A stretch of 64,000 bases of DNA from positions 124,001 through 188,000 of the forward strand of contig JBFWNG010000005.1 in the NCBI GenBank assembly GCA_050251195.1, in the 5' to 3' direction. The first letter of the stretch is position 1, and the number at the start of each line of letters is the position of its first letter. Under the pieces are notes generated by a model. It worked only from the letters and a program-made list of their open reading frames with translations, was not told the origin of the DNA and made no database searches. This document shows positions 26,756 to 35,877 of the stretch, in pieces. The translations under genes were made by a program, and so were the position numbers. The stretch is from JBFWNG01 sp050251195. Its GTDB lineage: Bacteria > Bdellovibrionota_B > Oligoflexia > Oligoflexales > Oligoflexaceae.

Positions 26756-27277
26756 CTAGGGTTGTAGTTTGGCAAACTCGTTGTTCAACTGTCTTTCGTT
26801 TTCACCACATTCCACGGCGCTTGCCATGGGAACAGACAGGCCCTTTCCGATATTGAGAAGATAGGGAGAAGCTTCGTCGTTGTTCTCGTCACAGGAGATC
26901 GCGGGCGGGCATGTTTCAACGTCCCCTGCCGGTGTGACAGCCGTTAACTCGCCGTCCTTTGTGATCGTTAAACATGCCGAAGCTTCATTGGCGAGACCCG
27001 CATCTTCCGGACTTGTTGTCGGTCTGCAATAAAGGGCTTGCGCGATTTTGGCGTCGCATAGGCCGGGTTTGAAAGATTCTTTTCCTGACTTCTGCTGATC
27101 TTGAGATTGGACGGTGGTTTGCGGCTCTTCTGGGGCTTGATTCTGTACCTGCGATGACGTCGGTTGCGATTCGACATTCGCTTGCTTCGCACTCGAAGTA
27201 GCTTCTTCCTCTGATTTCTTGCAAGCAACTGCGGACCAAACTATGGATGCGAGAGCCAAAGCCATAGATCTTTTCAT
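26756..27277 (-). CDS. Lipoprotein of unknown function
   Basis: A predicted lipoprotein (SIVWSAVAC, Cys19) with a long Gln/Ser/Glu-rich linker and a C-terminal Cys-containing domain (GLCDAKIAQALYCRPT, ACLTIT, TCPPAISC). No family is recognised. ATG 27277 was chosen because AAGGAGACG lies 6-13 bases upstream. It is convergent with the phosphatase-like gene across 15 bases. Confidence 0.75.
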   Translation of the reverse strand: MKRSMALALASIVWSAVACKKSEEEATSSAKQANVESQPTSSQVQNQAPEEPQTTVQSQDQQKSGKESFKPGLCDAKIAQALYCRPTTSPEDAGLANEASACLTITKDGELTAVTPAGDVETCPPAISCDENNDEASPYLLNIGKGLSVPMASAVECGENERQLNNEFAKLQP

Positions 27278-27355
27278 TTTTTCGTCTCCTTGAATAGTAT
27301 TCATAGTTTAGTAATCTCACTCTTTTTGAGCAAGATATTATGCGTTTTCTTTTTA

Positions 27356-27385
27356 TTTACATTGCTGAGATTCCGCTGATATAAT
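27356..27385 (+). promoter_or_regulatory. Candidate sigma-70 promoter
   Basis: TTTACA (27356) and TATAAT (27380) are spaced 18 bases, 62 bases before the next lipoprotein start. The -10 box is a perfect match and the -35 box matches 5 of 6. Confidence 0.45.
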
Positions 27386-27446
27386 TCTTGGTATGACCCT
27401 AATCTCAAATACGGGACGATTTTGACCGCCCAGAAAAGGCTGAATT

Positions 27447-27908
27447 ATGATGAAGGTTTTCCTTCAAGTCATTGTCTTGATAGTTGCAGTGAATGGATGT
27501 AAGGCACGGAAATCATCTTCTGCTACTAAATTTAATCTCGAGAATGAAATGAATCAAAAGACTGGGGAGTATAATGCGCCCCAGAATGTGGACCCCGACT
27601 CTTTGAGAACAATTGAAAAACCTGAAAGCGACCAGATCTGCAACGAATCCGCTAGGATTGGACAGTTGTGTGATGATGGCACCCTATTTAAGCAACCAAC
27701 CCGGCTCACATCAAACGCGATAGTGTATTGCATAAGTTTGCCTCAAGGGGAGCTGACGTATAGTTGTATGGAGCTTCTGGTGGGCAAGGTAATCACTAAG
27801 CTGCGACTGGAAAGCTGCAGCCCGTCGCTGGAATTTTACGATCTCCTCGATTGTATTGAGAAATTAGCCGCAACTTCAGTGGAAAACGAGGCGGAAACTC
27901 AACCATAA
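27447..27908 (+). CDS. Small lipoprotein of unknown function
   Basis: A predicted lipoprotein (MMKVFLQVIVLIVAVNGC, Cys18) of 153 residues with Cys pairs (DQICNESARIGQLC, YCISLPQG..YSCMELL, SCSPS..DCIEK). It probably folds as a small disulphide-bonded domain. AAAAGG lies 7 bases before the first ATG; the second ATG is adjacent. A good promoter precedes it. The function is unknown. Confidence 0.7.
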   Translation: MMKVFLQVIVLIVAVNGCKARKSSSATKFNLENEMNQKTGEYNAPQNVDPDSLRTIEKPESDQICNESARIGQLCDDGTLFKQPTRLTSNAIVYCISLPQGELTYSCMELLVGKVITKLRLESCSPSLEFYDLLDCIEKLAATSVENEAETQP

Positions 27909-27932
27909 CCTTAGAATGCCTGACAAAACCTT

Positions 27933-28703
27933 TCAACCAAGCGGTATGATCATTCGAATCAGACCAACACTGAGTCCGAACATATTCAGCGAGAAATCAG
28001 AGAATTCATCCACTGGCTTGATGTGTAGGTTCCGTTCGTCTCCGTAGTGAGCGTCTATGCCTACGAAACTGCTCACCGACCCTTTGCCCGTTCGAAACCA
28101 CACGAGTTCGAATTCATACGTGTTGAGGATCGTGACCAGAGCGCGTCGGTATTTCTCGTCGTTAATCCTGATCTCGCCAAAAAGAGTTTGTACGCCCCAG
28201 GCATAATGCAGAAGAAAATCGGGAAAATAGTTTGGAGTTAGCCCAAGAGAAACATATCCTTTAATCCGAGGGCCGTAAAGATGCACAGTCGCGCGGTCAA
28301 GTTGATACTCTGTATCATTATTGATGATCGCCTGATCCGTCACAGCTGTCGGTAGTTTGTCGGTCGCTTCATAGGTCTTGAAGCCGACGCTATAGCCATA
28401 GTCAAAGAAATAGAATTTGGTGGGAATCTTCCGCTTGCTGAGGTAAACCATGGCCCCCGACGAGAGGGACGGCATGAGATAAGTCGTGCATTTGAGATTC
28501 GAGCCCTTTTTTTCGCACGCTTCCGGCAGCTCCCCATCAACATCGGACGTCTTTGTCGTGTAGGTTATGGTCCCCATATCGATACCGGCAGAGTAATCAA
28601 CACCGACGGAATACTTGCGGGCTTCCGATACAATCGTTTGCGCGCCATTCGCGGTCGAAACAGAAAGAACGATGAATCCTATTGTCCAGGACGACAACCG
28701 CAT
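27933..28703 (-). CDS. Secreted, outer-membrane-like protein
   Basis: It has a signal peptide ending near TANGAQ. The mature ~236 residues show many amphipathic strands with Tyr/Phe (YSVGVDYSAGIDMGTITYTT, FYFFDYGYSVGFKTYEATD, FPDFLLHYAWGVQTLFGEI). This suggests an outer-membrane barrel or envelope protein. It ends LIRMIIPLG rather than in an aromatic residue, so barrel assignment is uncertain. GTGGAG lies upstream of the ATG. Confidence 0.65.
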   Translation of the reverse strand: MRLSSWTIGFIVLSVSTANGAQTIVSEARKYSVGVDYSAGIDMGTITYTTKTSDVDGELPEACEKKGSNLKCTTYLMPSLSSGAMVYLSKRKIPTKFYFFDYGYSVGFKTYEATDKLPTAVTDQAIINNDTEYQLDRATVHLYGPRIKGYVSLGLTPNYFPDFLLHYAWGVQTLFGEIRINDEKYRRALVTILNTYEFELVWFRTGKGSVSSFVGIDAHYGDERNLHIKPVDEFSDFSLNMFGLSVGLIRMIIPLG

Positions 28704-28784
28704 GAAATCTCCACTTTTGGGGATATTCTCATCTTACCTTTGATGAGAAAACCATTCAAGGTACCCCACAAATCCACTTCTGCC

Positions 28785-28890
28785 GAAGCGATCTGAGCCG
28801 CGAGTCCACCGTCCTAAGCCTCGAGTCCTCCGTCCTGAACCTCAAGTCCGTCGTCCTGAGCCGAAGGCGAAGGATCTCTTTGCGAAATGT
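28785..28890 (-). repeat. Dispersed repeat copy 2 with about four 21-bp units
   Basis: On the minus strand the core GAGATCCTTCGC is followed by degenerate 21-base units containing CTCAGGACG, TTCAGGACG and TTAGGACG, each with a GGACT word. The 389-base gap 28704-29092 holds this array and no gene I can support. Confidence 0.75.
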
Positions 28891-29092
28891 CCCGCTATAA
28901 TTCAAAGAATTTTCTGGAATTTTTGTCTTTAATCAAATTTCTAGGAAGGAGTATTCACAAATTGTAGCAATATAGGTTTTCTCGTTCATGACAAGAACGG
29001 AAGGCGGGTCCTCATGACCCTGAGACCTCCCTAACAAGGTACGAAAAAGCATGCCGAGGCGTTGCCGCGGGCTGTTCAGTCAGCTCCTACCG

Positions 29093-29482
29093 CTAGTCTA
29101 CCTTCGAAAATGTCACAATACCGGGCTGTGAAGATGCAAATTCATCGCCGCCCATTGTAGAGCCGACAACCGTAGCAATACGTTTTAACGAGCCAGACTT
29201 ATCGGCGAGATAGAAATTGGTGACATAGGTAGTCATCCCTCCTTCATAGGATTCCGCTCCAATGGCGCGCAAGTCATTTCCGTAGGTTTGTTGAAGATCC
29301 ATGACGGATTTTTCCACGTCTTCAAATCCTCGGTTTGAAGACACCGCGCTGAGTGAGTTTTGCGGACTGATGACATATCCGGCTACCGGGCCGTGCAAGG
29401 ACTGATAGTCAATAGCACTTGCGTTTGCTCCCATTAATAACCAGACGACGCCAAGCACGAGAGTTCGAACTGAAGTTTTCAT
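29093..29482 (-). CDS. Small secreted protein of unknown function
   Basis: A Sec signal peptide (MKTSVRTLVLGVVWLLMGANASA) is followed by a ~106-residue mature chain. The chain contains GAESYEGGMTTYVTNFYLAD and IATVVGSTMGGDEF. I recognise no family. GGAGG lies 8 bases before ATG 29482, while the longer in-frame start at 29551 has no leader. It lies alone on the minus strand. Confidence 0.7.
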   Translation of the reverse strand: MKTSVRTLVLGVVWLLMGANASAIDYQSLHGPVAGYVISPQNSLSAVSSNRGFEDVEKSVMDLQQTYGNDLRAIGAESYEGGMTTYVTNFYLADKSGSLKRIATVVGSTMGGDEFASSQPGIVTFSKVD

Positions 29483-29597
29483 TGCATTTCCTCCGCTTGT
29501 TGAAATTTTTCTTCCAAACTGACCGTCAGGATGAAGCAAGTTGAATGCCATAATCCTGATGAACTAGCGTCGAATGCGCGAACGGGACAAACTCGGC

Positions 29598-30572
29598 TTA
29601 CTCTTCCGCGGGGGTAAAAAGGCTCTTGAGTATGGAGACGCTGCTCACATTTTCTTCTGAGAGAGTGTAAGGCTTGACTAGAAACCAGGAGATATCTTTG
29701 AAGTCTCTAACAGGCTTGAAAAGCGTTTGATATTTGATAAAGGATTCATGGTCCTGTAAGAACTGGGCGGCCGAGGGTGAAATGATAAGAAGCGAAGATG
29801 ATCCCGCAAAATTTTCGCGAATGACCTTTGTATGCGCTTCTAAACGTGTACTTCGGATAATGACTGGTCCGAAAATATCGAACTCCATTTCCGACGACGT
29901 ATGGTGCACCGTTCGAATGTCAACGTCGCCGAAGTCGATCGCCGCTCCTAAAGAGACGTTACCTTGGCTTAAAGTCTCTTCAGCGATTCCGCGTAGGTTC
30001 GCAACGATATCGTCAAAGGCTCTGACGCAATTCGAAATCTGATCCTGGAATTCCAGTTGTGGTCCATCTTCCATGATTCCAAATGAAATAAGGTGGCCAT
30101 CGCCGCTCGTCTTGTGAACATATCCGCCGTATTCAGAAATTTTTTCCTTAACCATTGCCAAGTATGTTGAGGTGAAACGGTCAATGCCGTCGTTCTCGCA
30201 AGTGGCCGCTAAATCGGTATAGCCTCTTATGTCTATGGAAAAAATGAATCCCTGTGCTCTTCGGCAGGGGACGTAAATTTCGTTCTCGGACCTTTTGTTC
30301 GTCGGCAGTATTTGCATTGAGGAAAGTATATCGGTCTTCCCAAATGAACTTCGGACCTTCCTCAAAAAAATTAAACAAATGGGAAAATAGCCGACCGCCA
30401 CCAGAAACGACAGCTGCATTCGTTCCCAGGTAGTCTTTGGAGTATAAAGTCCAAACAAAGCAGTCAGTCCAAAATCGACGATCCACAGGCACGATAAATA
30501 TCCAGCAAGCAACCGAACGCCAGAAAATCTAAGTAAAGATTCACATTTATCTGCATTCGCTTCCATCTTCAC
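29598..30572 (-). CDS. Class III nucleotidyl cyclase-like membrane protein (catalytic Asn not obvious)
   Basis: A membrane-anchored protein: two hydrophobic segments (LAGYLSCLWIVDFGLTALFGLY and LSFLVAVGYFPICLIFL) precede a cyclase-type domain. FIFSIDIRGYTDLA and KTSGDGHLISFG match the metal-Asp and Lys/GD loops. The later loop reads EFDIFGPVIIRSTRLE where active cyclases usually have ...GD.VN.A.RLE; the Arg is kept but the Asn position is Ile and the preceding Asp is Pro. The protein may be a pseudo-cyclase or have altered chemistry. The start is uncertain: GTG 30572 has GAGGG upstream, while TTG 30653 and ATG 30566 are alternatives. Confidence 0.72.
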   Translation of the reverse strand: MKMEANADKCESLLRFSGVRLLAGYLSCLWIVDFGLTALFGLYTPKTTWERMQLSFLVAVGYFPICLIFLRKVRSSFGKTDILSSMQILPTNKRSENEIYVPCRRAQGFIFSIDIRGYTDLAATCENDGIDRFTSTYLAMVKEKISEYGGYVHKTSGDGHLISFGIMEDGPQLEFQDQISNCVRAFDDIVANLRGIAEETLSQGNVSLGAAIDFGDVDIRTVHHTSSEMEFDIFGPVIIRSTRLEAHTKVIRENFAGSSSLLIISPSAAQFLQDHESFIKYQTLFKPVRDFKDISWFLVKPYTLSEENVSSVSILKSLFTPAEE

Positions 30573-30819
30573 ATTCGCCCTCGATGCCGTGTCTATTATC
30601 CTATCGGAAGGGCATGCTACATCTTGATGTGTCAGTTTTTTCTTACTCGGCAAAGTGTGCGAAGTTTTGTCAGACAGCCCCTACGGAAGATTTTTTTTAC
30701 TGTACTCATCAGATGGTTAAGTTGTAAATTAGAAGGAACAACCATTCAACATGAGAAATCGCTCGCGGGAAGCTCCCTTGGCTTCTACGGAAAGTTTTGA
30801 AAAAAAACGGGAAGTTTGA

Positions 30820-32355
30820 GTGATAAAGGCGATCGACATATTGATCATCGAGGATTCGGATACGGATCTTTTGATCGTTCTCGATCAACTTCGGAAAGGC
30901 GGATTTCTCGTTAAATACGAACGCGTTGAAACGCTACCCCAGTTGGATGAGGCGCTGGCCAAAAAAACGTGGGGTGCGGTGGTCTCCGACTATAACCTTG
31001 TAGGTTTTACCGCATTAGACACCCTAAAAAAAGTTAAACAACTGGGGATCGACATTCCCTTTATTATTGTATCGGGGACGATTGGCGAAGAAACTGCCGT
31101 GGCGGCTATGAAAGAGGGCGCTCACGATTACATAATGAAGGACAATTTAGCTCGTCTTGTACCCGCTCTGGAGAGAGAAATAAGGGAAGCCGCGACGCGG
31201 GAGTCCAAGCGACGAGTCGAGCAAGAAAAGGAAGAAACACGTATAGAGCTTCAACGCGCTAATCACTTTTTGTCGACGTTACTTGACTCGATGGGCGATA
31301 CCGCTGTTTTTATATGCAACTTCACCGGCGACTATCGCTTAACATACATCACAAGCAGCATTCAATTCATAAGCGGTTACCAGGCCAAAGAGTTCCTGGA
31401 AAATCCAAGTATATGGGTCAATTCGATACACCCTGATGATTTTGAAAAGGCACGGTTTCCGGAGGAAATTCCCGTTGGTGCGACATTTCGCCGCGATTAC
31501 CGCCTTCGACGTAAGGACGGTTCTTGGCGTCATGTCTTCGACATATTGCGGGTGGTAAGATTTTCCGACGATCTTAGCGAATGTCTTCTTGGCGTTCTCG
31601 TCGACGTCACGGACCGCGTCAATGCGGAAATTGCCAAGCAGAACACATTAGACCAGCTGCTCGAGGCGAACAAGATGGCCTCACTTGGAAGAATGGCGGG
31701 AACGATAGCCCATGAAGTTAACAACCCATTGGCGATTGTCATCGGGAAGGCACGACAGCTTGTAGAGATTTTAGAAGAGTCCGACGATCGTGCCTTAGCC
31801 ATTAAGTTCGCCAAGGTGATCGACGAAACGGCGCATCGAATTGTTCGAATCGTTAACGGAATGCGAGCCGTATCACGGCAGTCTGAACGCGATGCGTTCG
31901 TTCGGGAGGACTTGCGAAAAATTATCGAAGGCAGCGTGGCCATCTGCGAGGCAAAGTTCAAATTCGCTGACATTCCTTTAGCGATACCTAAATTCGGCAA
32001 GAAGATTGAAATTCAGTGCCGCGAAGCGGAAATTTCCCAGGTGCTCATAAACTTATTGTCTAATGCGTTCGACGCCATCGAAACTCTTGATGAGCGATGG
32101 GTCAATGTCGACATGAAGCAGACCGGCAGTGAATGGGTTGACATTGCCGTAACTGATAGCGGTAAAACGATTCCGGACGATCTTCGAGAAAAAATCTTGG
32201 AACCGTTTTTTACGACTAAATGCCCCGGTAAAGGTACTGGGTTGGGTCTGAGCGTTTCAAAGGGGATTGTTGAGGATCACGGTGGCCAACTGTATTTGGA
32301 TGATTCTTCTCCGAACACACGGTTTGTCGTTCGACTCCCCGTACCTCAAAAATGA
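30820..32355 (+). CDS. REC-PAS histidine kinase
   Basis: A cytoplasmic kinase with a receiver first: Glu11-Asp12 acid pair, phospho-Asp57 (GAVVSDYNL), GT switch and a Lys in YIMKDN. A PAS domain (residues ~150-270, GYQAKEFLENPSIWVNSIHPDDF, RRKDGSWRHV) and a NtrB-type HisKA (LGRMAGTIAHEVNNPLA, His298) and HATPase (INLLSNAFDAIE; TDSGKTIPD; KGTGLGLSVSKGIV) follow. The start codon is GTG with GGGAAG upstream. A receiver at the N-terminus means another kinase probably controls it. It opens a seven-gene signalling run on this strand. Confidence 0.92.
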   Translation: MIKAIDILIIEDSDTDLLIVLDQLRKGGFLVKYERVETLPQLDEALAKKTWGAVVSDYNLVGFTALDTLKKVKQLGIDIPFIIVSGTIGEETAVAAMKEGAHDYIMKDNLARLVPALEREIREAATRESKRRVEQEKEETRIELQRANHFLSTLLDSMGDTAVFICNFTGDYRLTYITSSIQFISGYQAKEFLENPSIWVNSIHPDDFEKARFPEEIPVGATFRRDYRLRRKDGSWRHVFDILRVVRFSDDLSECLLGVLVDVTDRVNAEIAKQNTLDQLLEANKMASLGRMAGTIAHEVNNPLAIVIGKARQLVEILEESDDRALAIKFAKVIDETAHRIVRIVNGMRAVSRQSERDAFVREDLRKIIEGSVAICEAKFKFADIPLAIPKFGKKIEIQCREAEISQVLINLLSNAFDAIETLDERWVNVDMKQTGSEWVDIAVTDSGKTIPDDLREKILEPFFTTKCPGKGTGLGLSVSKGIVEDHGGQLYLDDSSPNTRFVVRLPVPQK

Positions 32356-32376
32356 CGGCAATATAAGAGGTTAGTA

Positions 32377-35300
32377 TTGAAGTTTAATACAATCGGAAGT
32401 CGAATTGGTCTGGGCCATGTCGCGGTAATATCAATACTTGCGATCAGCGTGATTCTCATCCGATCGCAAACGGATGAGCTATTCCAAATTAGCAAATACA
32501 TTAAAGATACTCGAGCCCCCTCGGCCAGTCTTGCAGCTTCCGTTTTAACCGGAATTGCAGACACGCAAACTGAGGTTAGAAGGTGGATATACGAACGAAA
32601 AGAAGAATATGAAGTGACCCGACAGTCCATCTGGCAACAAAAGATTGCGGTAGCAACCAAGCAACTGACAGAAGTCTCTATTAATTGGCGGACATCAGAA
32701 AGCTCTCAGGCACTCAAGGATTTCTTGTCTTCAGTTCAAGACCTAAAAAACGGGCAGGATAGACTATTAGATATGCCAAAGGATGAAGCGATAGCGATAT
32801 TGGATTCGAAGCTCGTTCCGCTGGCTGGCAAGTTGCGTAACAACCTTGAAGTGATCATCCAGAACCAAGGCAGCGGAATAGCCGCAGACCTGGAAACCCA
32901 GACAAAGTTGGTAGATGAGATAAATTTTCTACCCATTCTCTTGCTGCTCGTGATGGTGGCGGCGAGTATCCTGATTGGCTACGTTATTGTGAAGTCCGTG
33001 GGCCGTCCGATTGCAACGGCGATTGAAGTCGCCGGGAGAATAGCGAAGGGTGATTACTCGTTGCGAGTCAAGGTAACCGGATCGGAAGAGTTGAACCGCT
33101 TGGGAGGCTCTCTCGAATACATGCGCGAGAGTTTGGAAACTCAGAGCTGGTTGCATCAAACTCAAATAAAGTTTCACGAAGCCGTACAAGGAGTGACCGA
33201 AGTGCGCGAGATGGCAAATGCCGTCACGAGCCTCTTGGCCGACCGCGTGAAATCTTCTGTGGGCGTCTTCTATGTTTGTGAAAATCAAAAACTTAAGCTA
33301 GCGGGCGGATTTTCTCTGCCGTCAGGATGGGCGTCGTCGATAGACGGGACCTTCGGAGTTGGCCTTGCGGGTCAAGCAGCCTTGGAGCGCCGAAAGATTT
33401 CGGTTTCAGAGCCTTCCAGCGGCTCGCTGACGATTTCAAGTTCGGTGGGGCCTATCGAGCCAAAAGAGATCACGGCTTTTCCCCTCATTTATCGGGATGA
33501 GCTGCTGGGTGTCATAGAGCTTGCAACCATGGAAAAGTCTGGGGAGCGGGATGCGCAGCTTTTGGACATCGTTTCGCAACTCGTCGCCATAGGCTTGAAC
33601 AACATTCAAAAGGGAGAGCAAGTAAGAAATCTGCTCGGAGAGACACAAACTCAGGCGGAGGAATTGCAATCCCAACAGGAAGAACTTCGGAATTCGAACG
33701 AGGAGCTTCAATCAAGGCAGGAAGAGCTCGAGGCTATCAACGAGGAGCTCGAAGAGCAGAAATCAATGTTGGAATCCCAGAAAGTGGCCATCGACCAGAG
33801 AAACGCAGATCTCGAGGAAGCGAAGAGAGCTTTGGCCTCTCGAGCCGAAGAATTGGATAGAGTTAGCAGGTATAAATCGGAATTCTTGGCGAATATGTCC
33901 CATGAACTCAGAACGCCGCTGAATAGCCAGCTGATACTTTCAAAACTTCTTATGGAGAACAAGGAACAAAGGTTGAGCGATAAGCAAGTGGAGTACGCTA
34001 AGACAATCCATTCTTCCGGAATAGATCTGTTGAGCTTGATCAACGATATCTTGGATCTTTCAAAGGTTGAATCAGGAAAACTTGCTCTAGAAATTCAGAC
34101 TGTTTCTATCGAGGACCTGGCTGCTAGCTGGCATAGGACTCTTCTCCCAACTGCCCAGCAAAAGGGCCTGGGCTTTCGCTATGAGATTGACCCGCGTCTT
34201 CCTGCGAACTTTAGTACTGATACGCTTCGGTTAGGTCAGATCATCAAGAATCTTCTTTCTAACGCCATAAAGTTTACGCAGTCCGGAGAGGTCGTTCTGA
34301 AGGTTGAAAAAACTGTTGAGAACACACAAACGGGCAACGAATTGCAGCCCAAAAACTTTATAGCGTTTCGGGTGATAGATACAGGCATTGGGATTCCCGA
34401 AGAGAAGCTGGGAACGATCTTTGACGCCTTTGTGCAAGTCGACAGTTCAACGAGCAGGAAGTATGGGGGCACCGGACTGGGTTTGGCGATTTCCCGAGGA
34501 TTAGCGGTCATGCTAGGTGGAGATATCGAGGTGAGGAGCGAGCCGGGCAAGGGCAGCTCCTTTTCATTGGTAATTCCAGAAGAATACGAGGCTGATGCCG
34601 CAATGCTTTCATCTCTGAAGGCTCCTCGTTCGTCGCCCCACGCCTCTTCGCATGAAAGCGCAAGAGGTACCGAATCCAAAAAAACCTCCGGCAGGACAGG
34701 GACCCCCACCGTTCTAGTAGTGGAGGATGATGCGAGCTTCGCGACAGTTCTGAGCAGTCTTATCCAAGAGAAGGGATTCAAGTGCTTGATCGCAAGAGAC
34801 GGCGTAAAGGGTCTTGAATATGCTAGAGCACATCTCCCAGCATGCATACTCCTAGACTATCGGCTTCCGGGAATGCACGGCCTCCAGGTACTGAGAAACT
34901 TAAAGCGTGATCCCGCCACTAAGCAGATCCCTGTTCATATGATCTCGGTCGACGACCGAAGTCGAGAGGCGATGGAACTCGGAGCCGTTGATTATTTAGT
35001 GAAACCGGTGGAGCCGGAAAAAATTCAACAGATCTTGGGTCGCCTTGAATCACTGGTACGAAAGGAGATGAAGCGGATCCTGGTCGTGGACGACGAGGAG
35101 ATACAGCGAGAGGAAATCATTCGGTATGTCGCCAGCGAAGACGCGACCGTTGTTGGCGTTGGCACGGCAGGAGAGGCATACCAGGCATTGAAAAAGGATA
35201 GATCTTTTGATTGCATTATCCTAGATCTGATGCTTCCCGATATGTCGGGAATCGAATTGTTGAACAAAATACATGCGGACAAAGGTTTGTCCTGTCCGCC

Positions 35301-35877
35301 GGTAGTGGTTTACACAGCACAAGACCTGAGTATTGACCAAGAGCAAGCGTTGCGAAAATACTCGGACAGCATAATTGTTAAGGGCCCGCATTCGCTCGAA
35401 CGCCTTCTCGATGAGGTAAGCCTTTTTATCCATAAGATTACTCAAGAATCAGACCTTAAGAAGCAAACCAGTACGGTGGGTCTCTATCAGGTCGAAAAGG
35501 TTTTTGAAGGAAAGAAAGTCCTTTTGGTCGACGACGACATTAGAAATATCTTCGCCCTGTCCAGTGTTTTGGAAGAACAAGGTCTAAAGGTGGATGTGGC
35601 TCGGAACGGAGAGGAAGCTCTCAAGGCCTTGTTTCGAGATCCAAGCTATCACGTTGTGCTTATGGACATCATGATGCCAATCATGGACGGGTACGAGGCG
35701 ATGCGCCGCATTCGCCAAGATAACAAGCTAAAGACCATCCCGATCATTGCCTTAACGGCCAAAGCGATGAAGGGTGACAAGGAAGCTTGCCTTGACGCTG
35801 GCGCCAACGATTATGTTTCAAAACCCATAGACTCCGAGCAGTTACTTAATCTCCTCCGGGTTTGGCTAGCGAAATGA
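32377..35877 (+). CDS. Hybrid histidine kinase: 4HB sensor - HAMP - GAF - kinase - three receivers
   Basis: An inner-membrane sensor. TM1 is at residues ~10-28; a periplasmic four-helix-like sensor ~30-180 follows, then TM2 ~187-209 (PILLLLVMVAASILIGYVIV), HAMP to ~260, GAF ~270-415, a long Gln/Glu-rich coiled coil ~420-505, HisKA (phospho-His509, NMSHELRTPLNS), HATPase ~610-735 (LLSNAIKFT; DTGIGIP; GLGLAIS), and three receivers at ~778, ~900 and ~1046. All three receivers keep their phospho-Asp (LLDYRLPG, ILDLMLPD, LMDIMMPI). The start is TTG with AGAGG upstream. Its stop overlaps the CheR start by ATGA. Phosphorelay order among the receivers cannot be read from sequence. Confidence 0.92.
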   Translation: MKFNTIGSRIGLGHVAVISILAISVILIRSQTDELFQISKYIKDTRAPSASLAASVLTGIADTQTEVRRWIYERKEEYEVTRQSIWQQKIAVATKQLTEVSINWRTSESSQALKDFLSSVQDLKNGQDRLLDMPKDEAIAILDSKLVPLAGKLRNNLEVIIQNQGSGIAADLETQTKLVDEINFLPILLLLVMVAASILIGYVIVKSVGRPIATAIEVAGRIAKGDYSLRVKVTGSEELNRLGGSLEYMRESLETQSWLHQTQIKFHEAVQGVTEVREMANAVTSLLADRVKSSVGVFYVCENQKLKLAGGFSLPSGWASSIDGTFGVGLAGQAALERRKISVSEPSSGSLTISSSVGPIEPKEITAFPLIYRDELLGVIELATMEKSGERDAQLLDIVSQLVAIGLNNIQKGEQVRNLLGETQTQAEELQSQQEELRNSNEELQSRQEELEAINEELEEQKSMLESQKVAIDQRNADLEEAKRALASRAEELDRVSRYKSEFLANMSHELRTPLNSQLILSKLLMENKEQRLSDKQVEYAKTIHSSGIDLLSLINDILDLSKVESGKLALEIQTVSIEDLAASWHRTLLPTAQQKGLGFRYEIDPRLPANFSTDTLRLGQIIKNLLSNAIKFTQSGEVVLKVEKTVENTQTGNELQPKNFIAFRVIDTGIGIPEEKLGTIFDAFVQVDSSTSRKYGGTGLGLAISRGLAVMLGGDIEVRSEPGKGSSFSLVIPEEYEADAAMLSSLKAPRSSPHASSHESARGTESKKTSGRTGTPTVLVVEDDASFATVLSSLIQEKGFKCLIARDGVKGLEYARAHLPACILLDYRLPGMHGLQVLRNLKRDPATKQIPVHMISVDDRSREAMELGAVDYLVKPVEPEKIQQILGRLESLVRKEMKRILVVDDEEIQREEIIRYVASEDATVVGVGTAGEAYQALKKDRSFDCIILDLMLPDMSGIELLNKIHADKGLSCPPVVVYTAQDLSIDQEQALRKYSDSIIVKGPHSLERLLDEVSLFIHKITQESDLKKQTSTVGLYQVEKVFEGKKVLLVDDDIRNIFALSSVLEEQGLKVDVARNGEEALKALFRDPSYHVVLMDIMMPIMDGYEAMRRIRQDNKLKTIPIIALTAKAMKGDKEACLDAGANDYVSKPIDSEQLLNLLRVWLAK

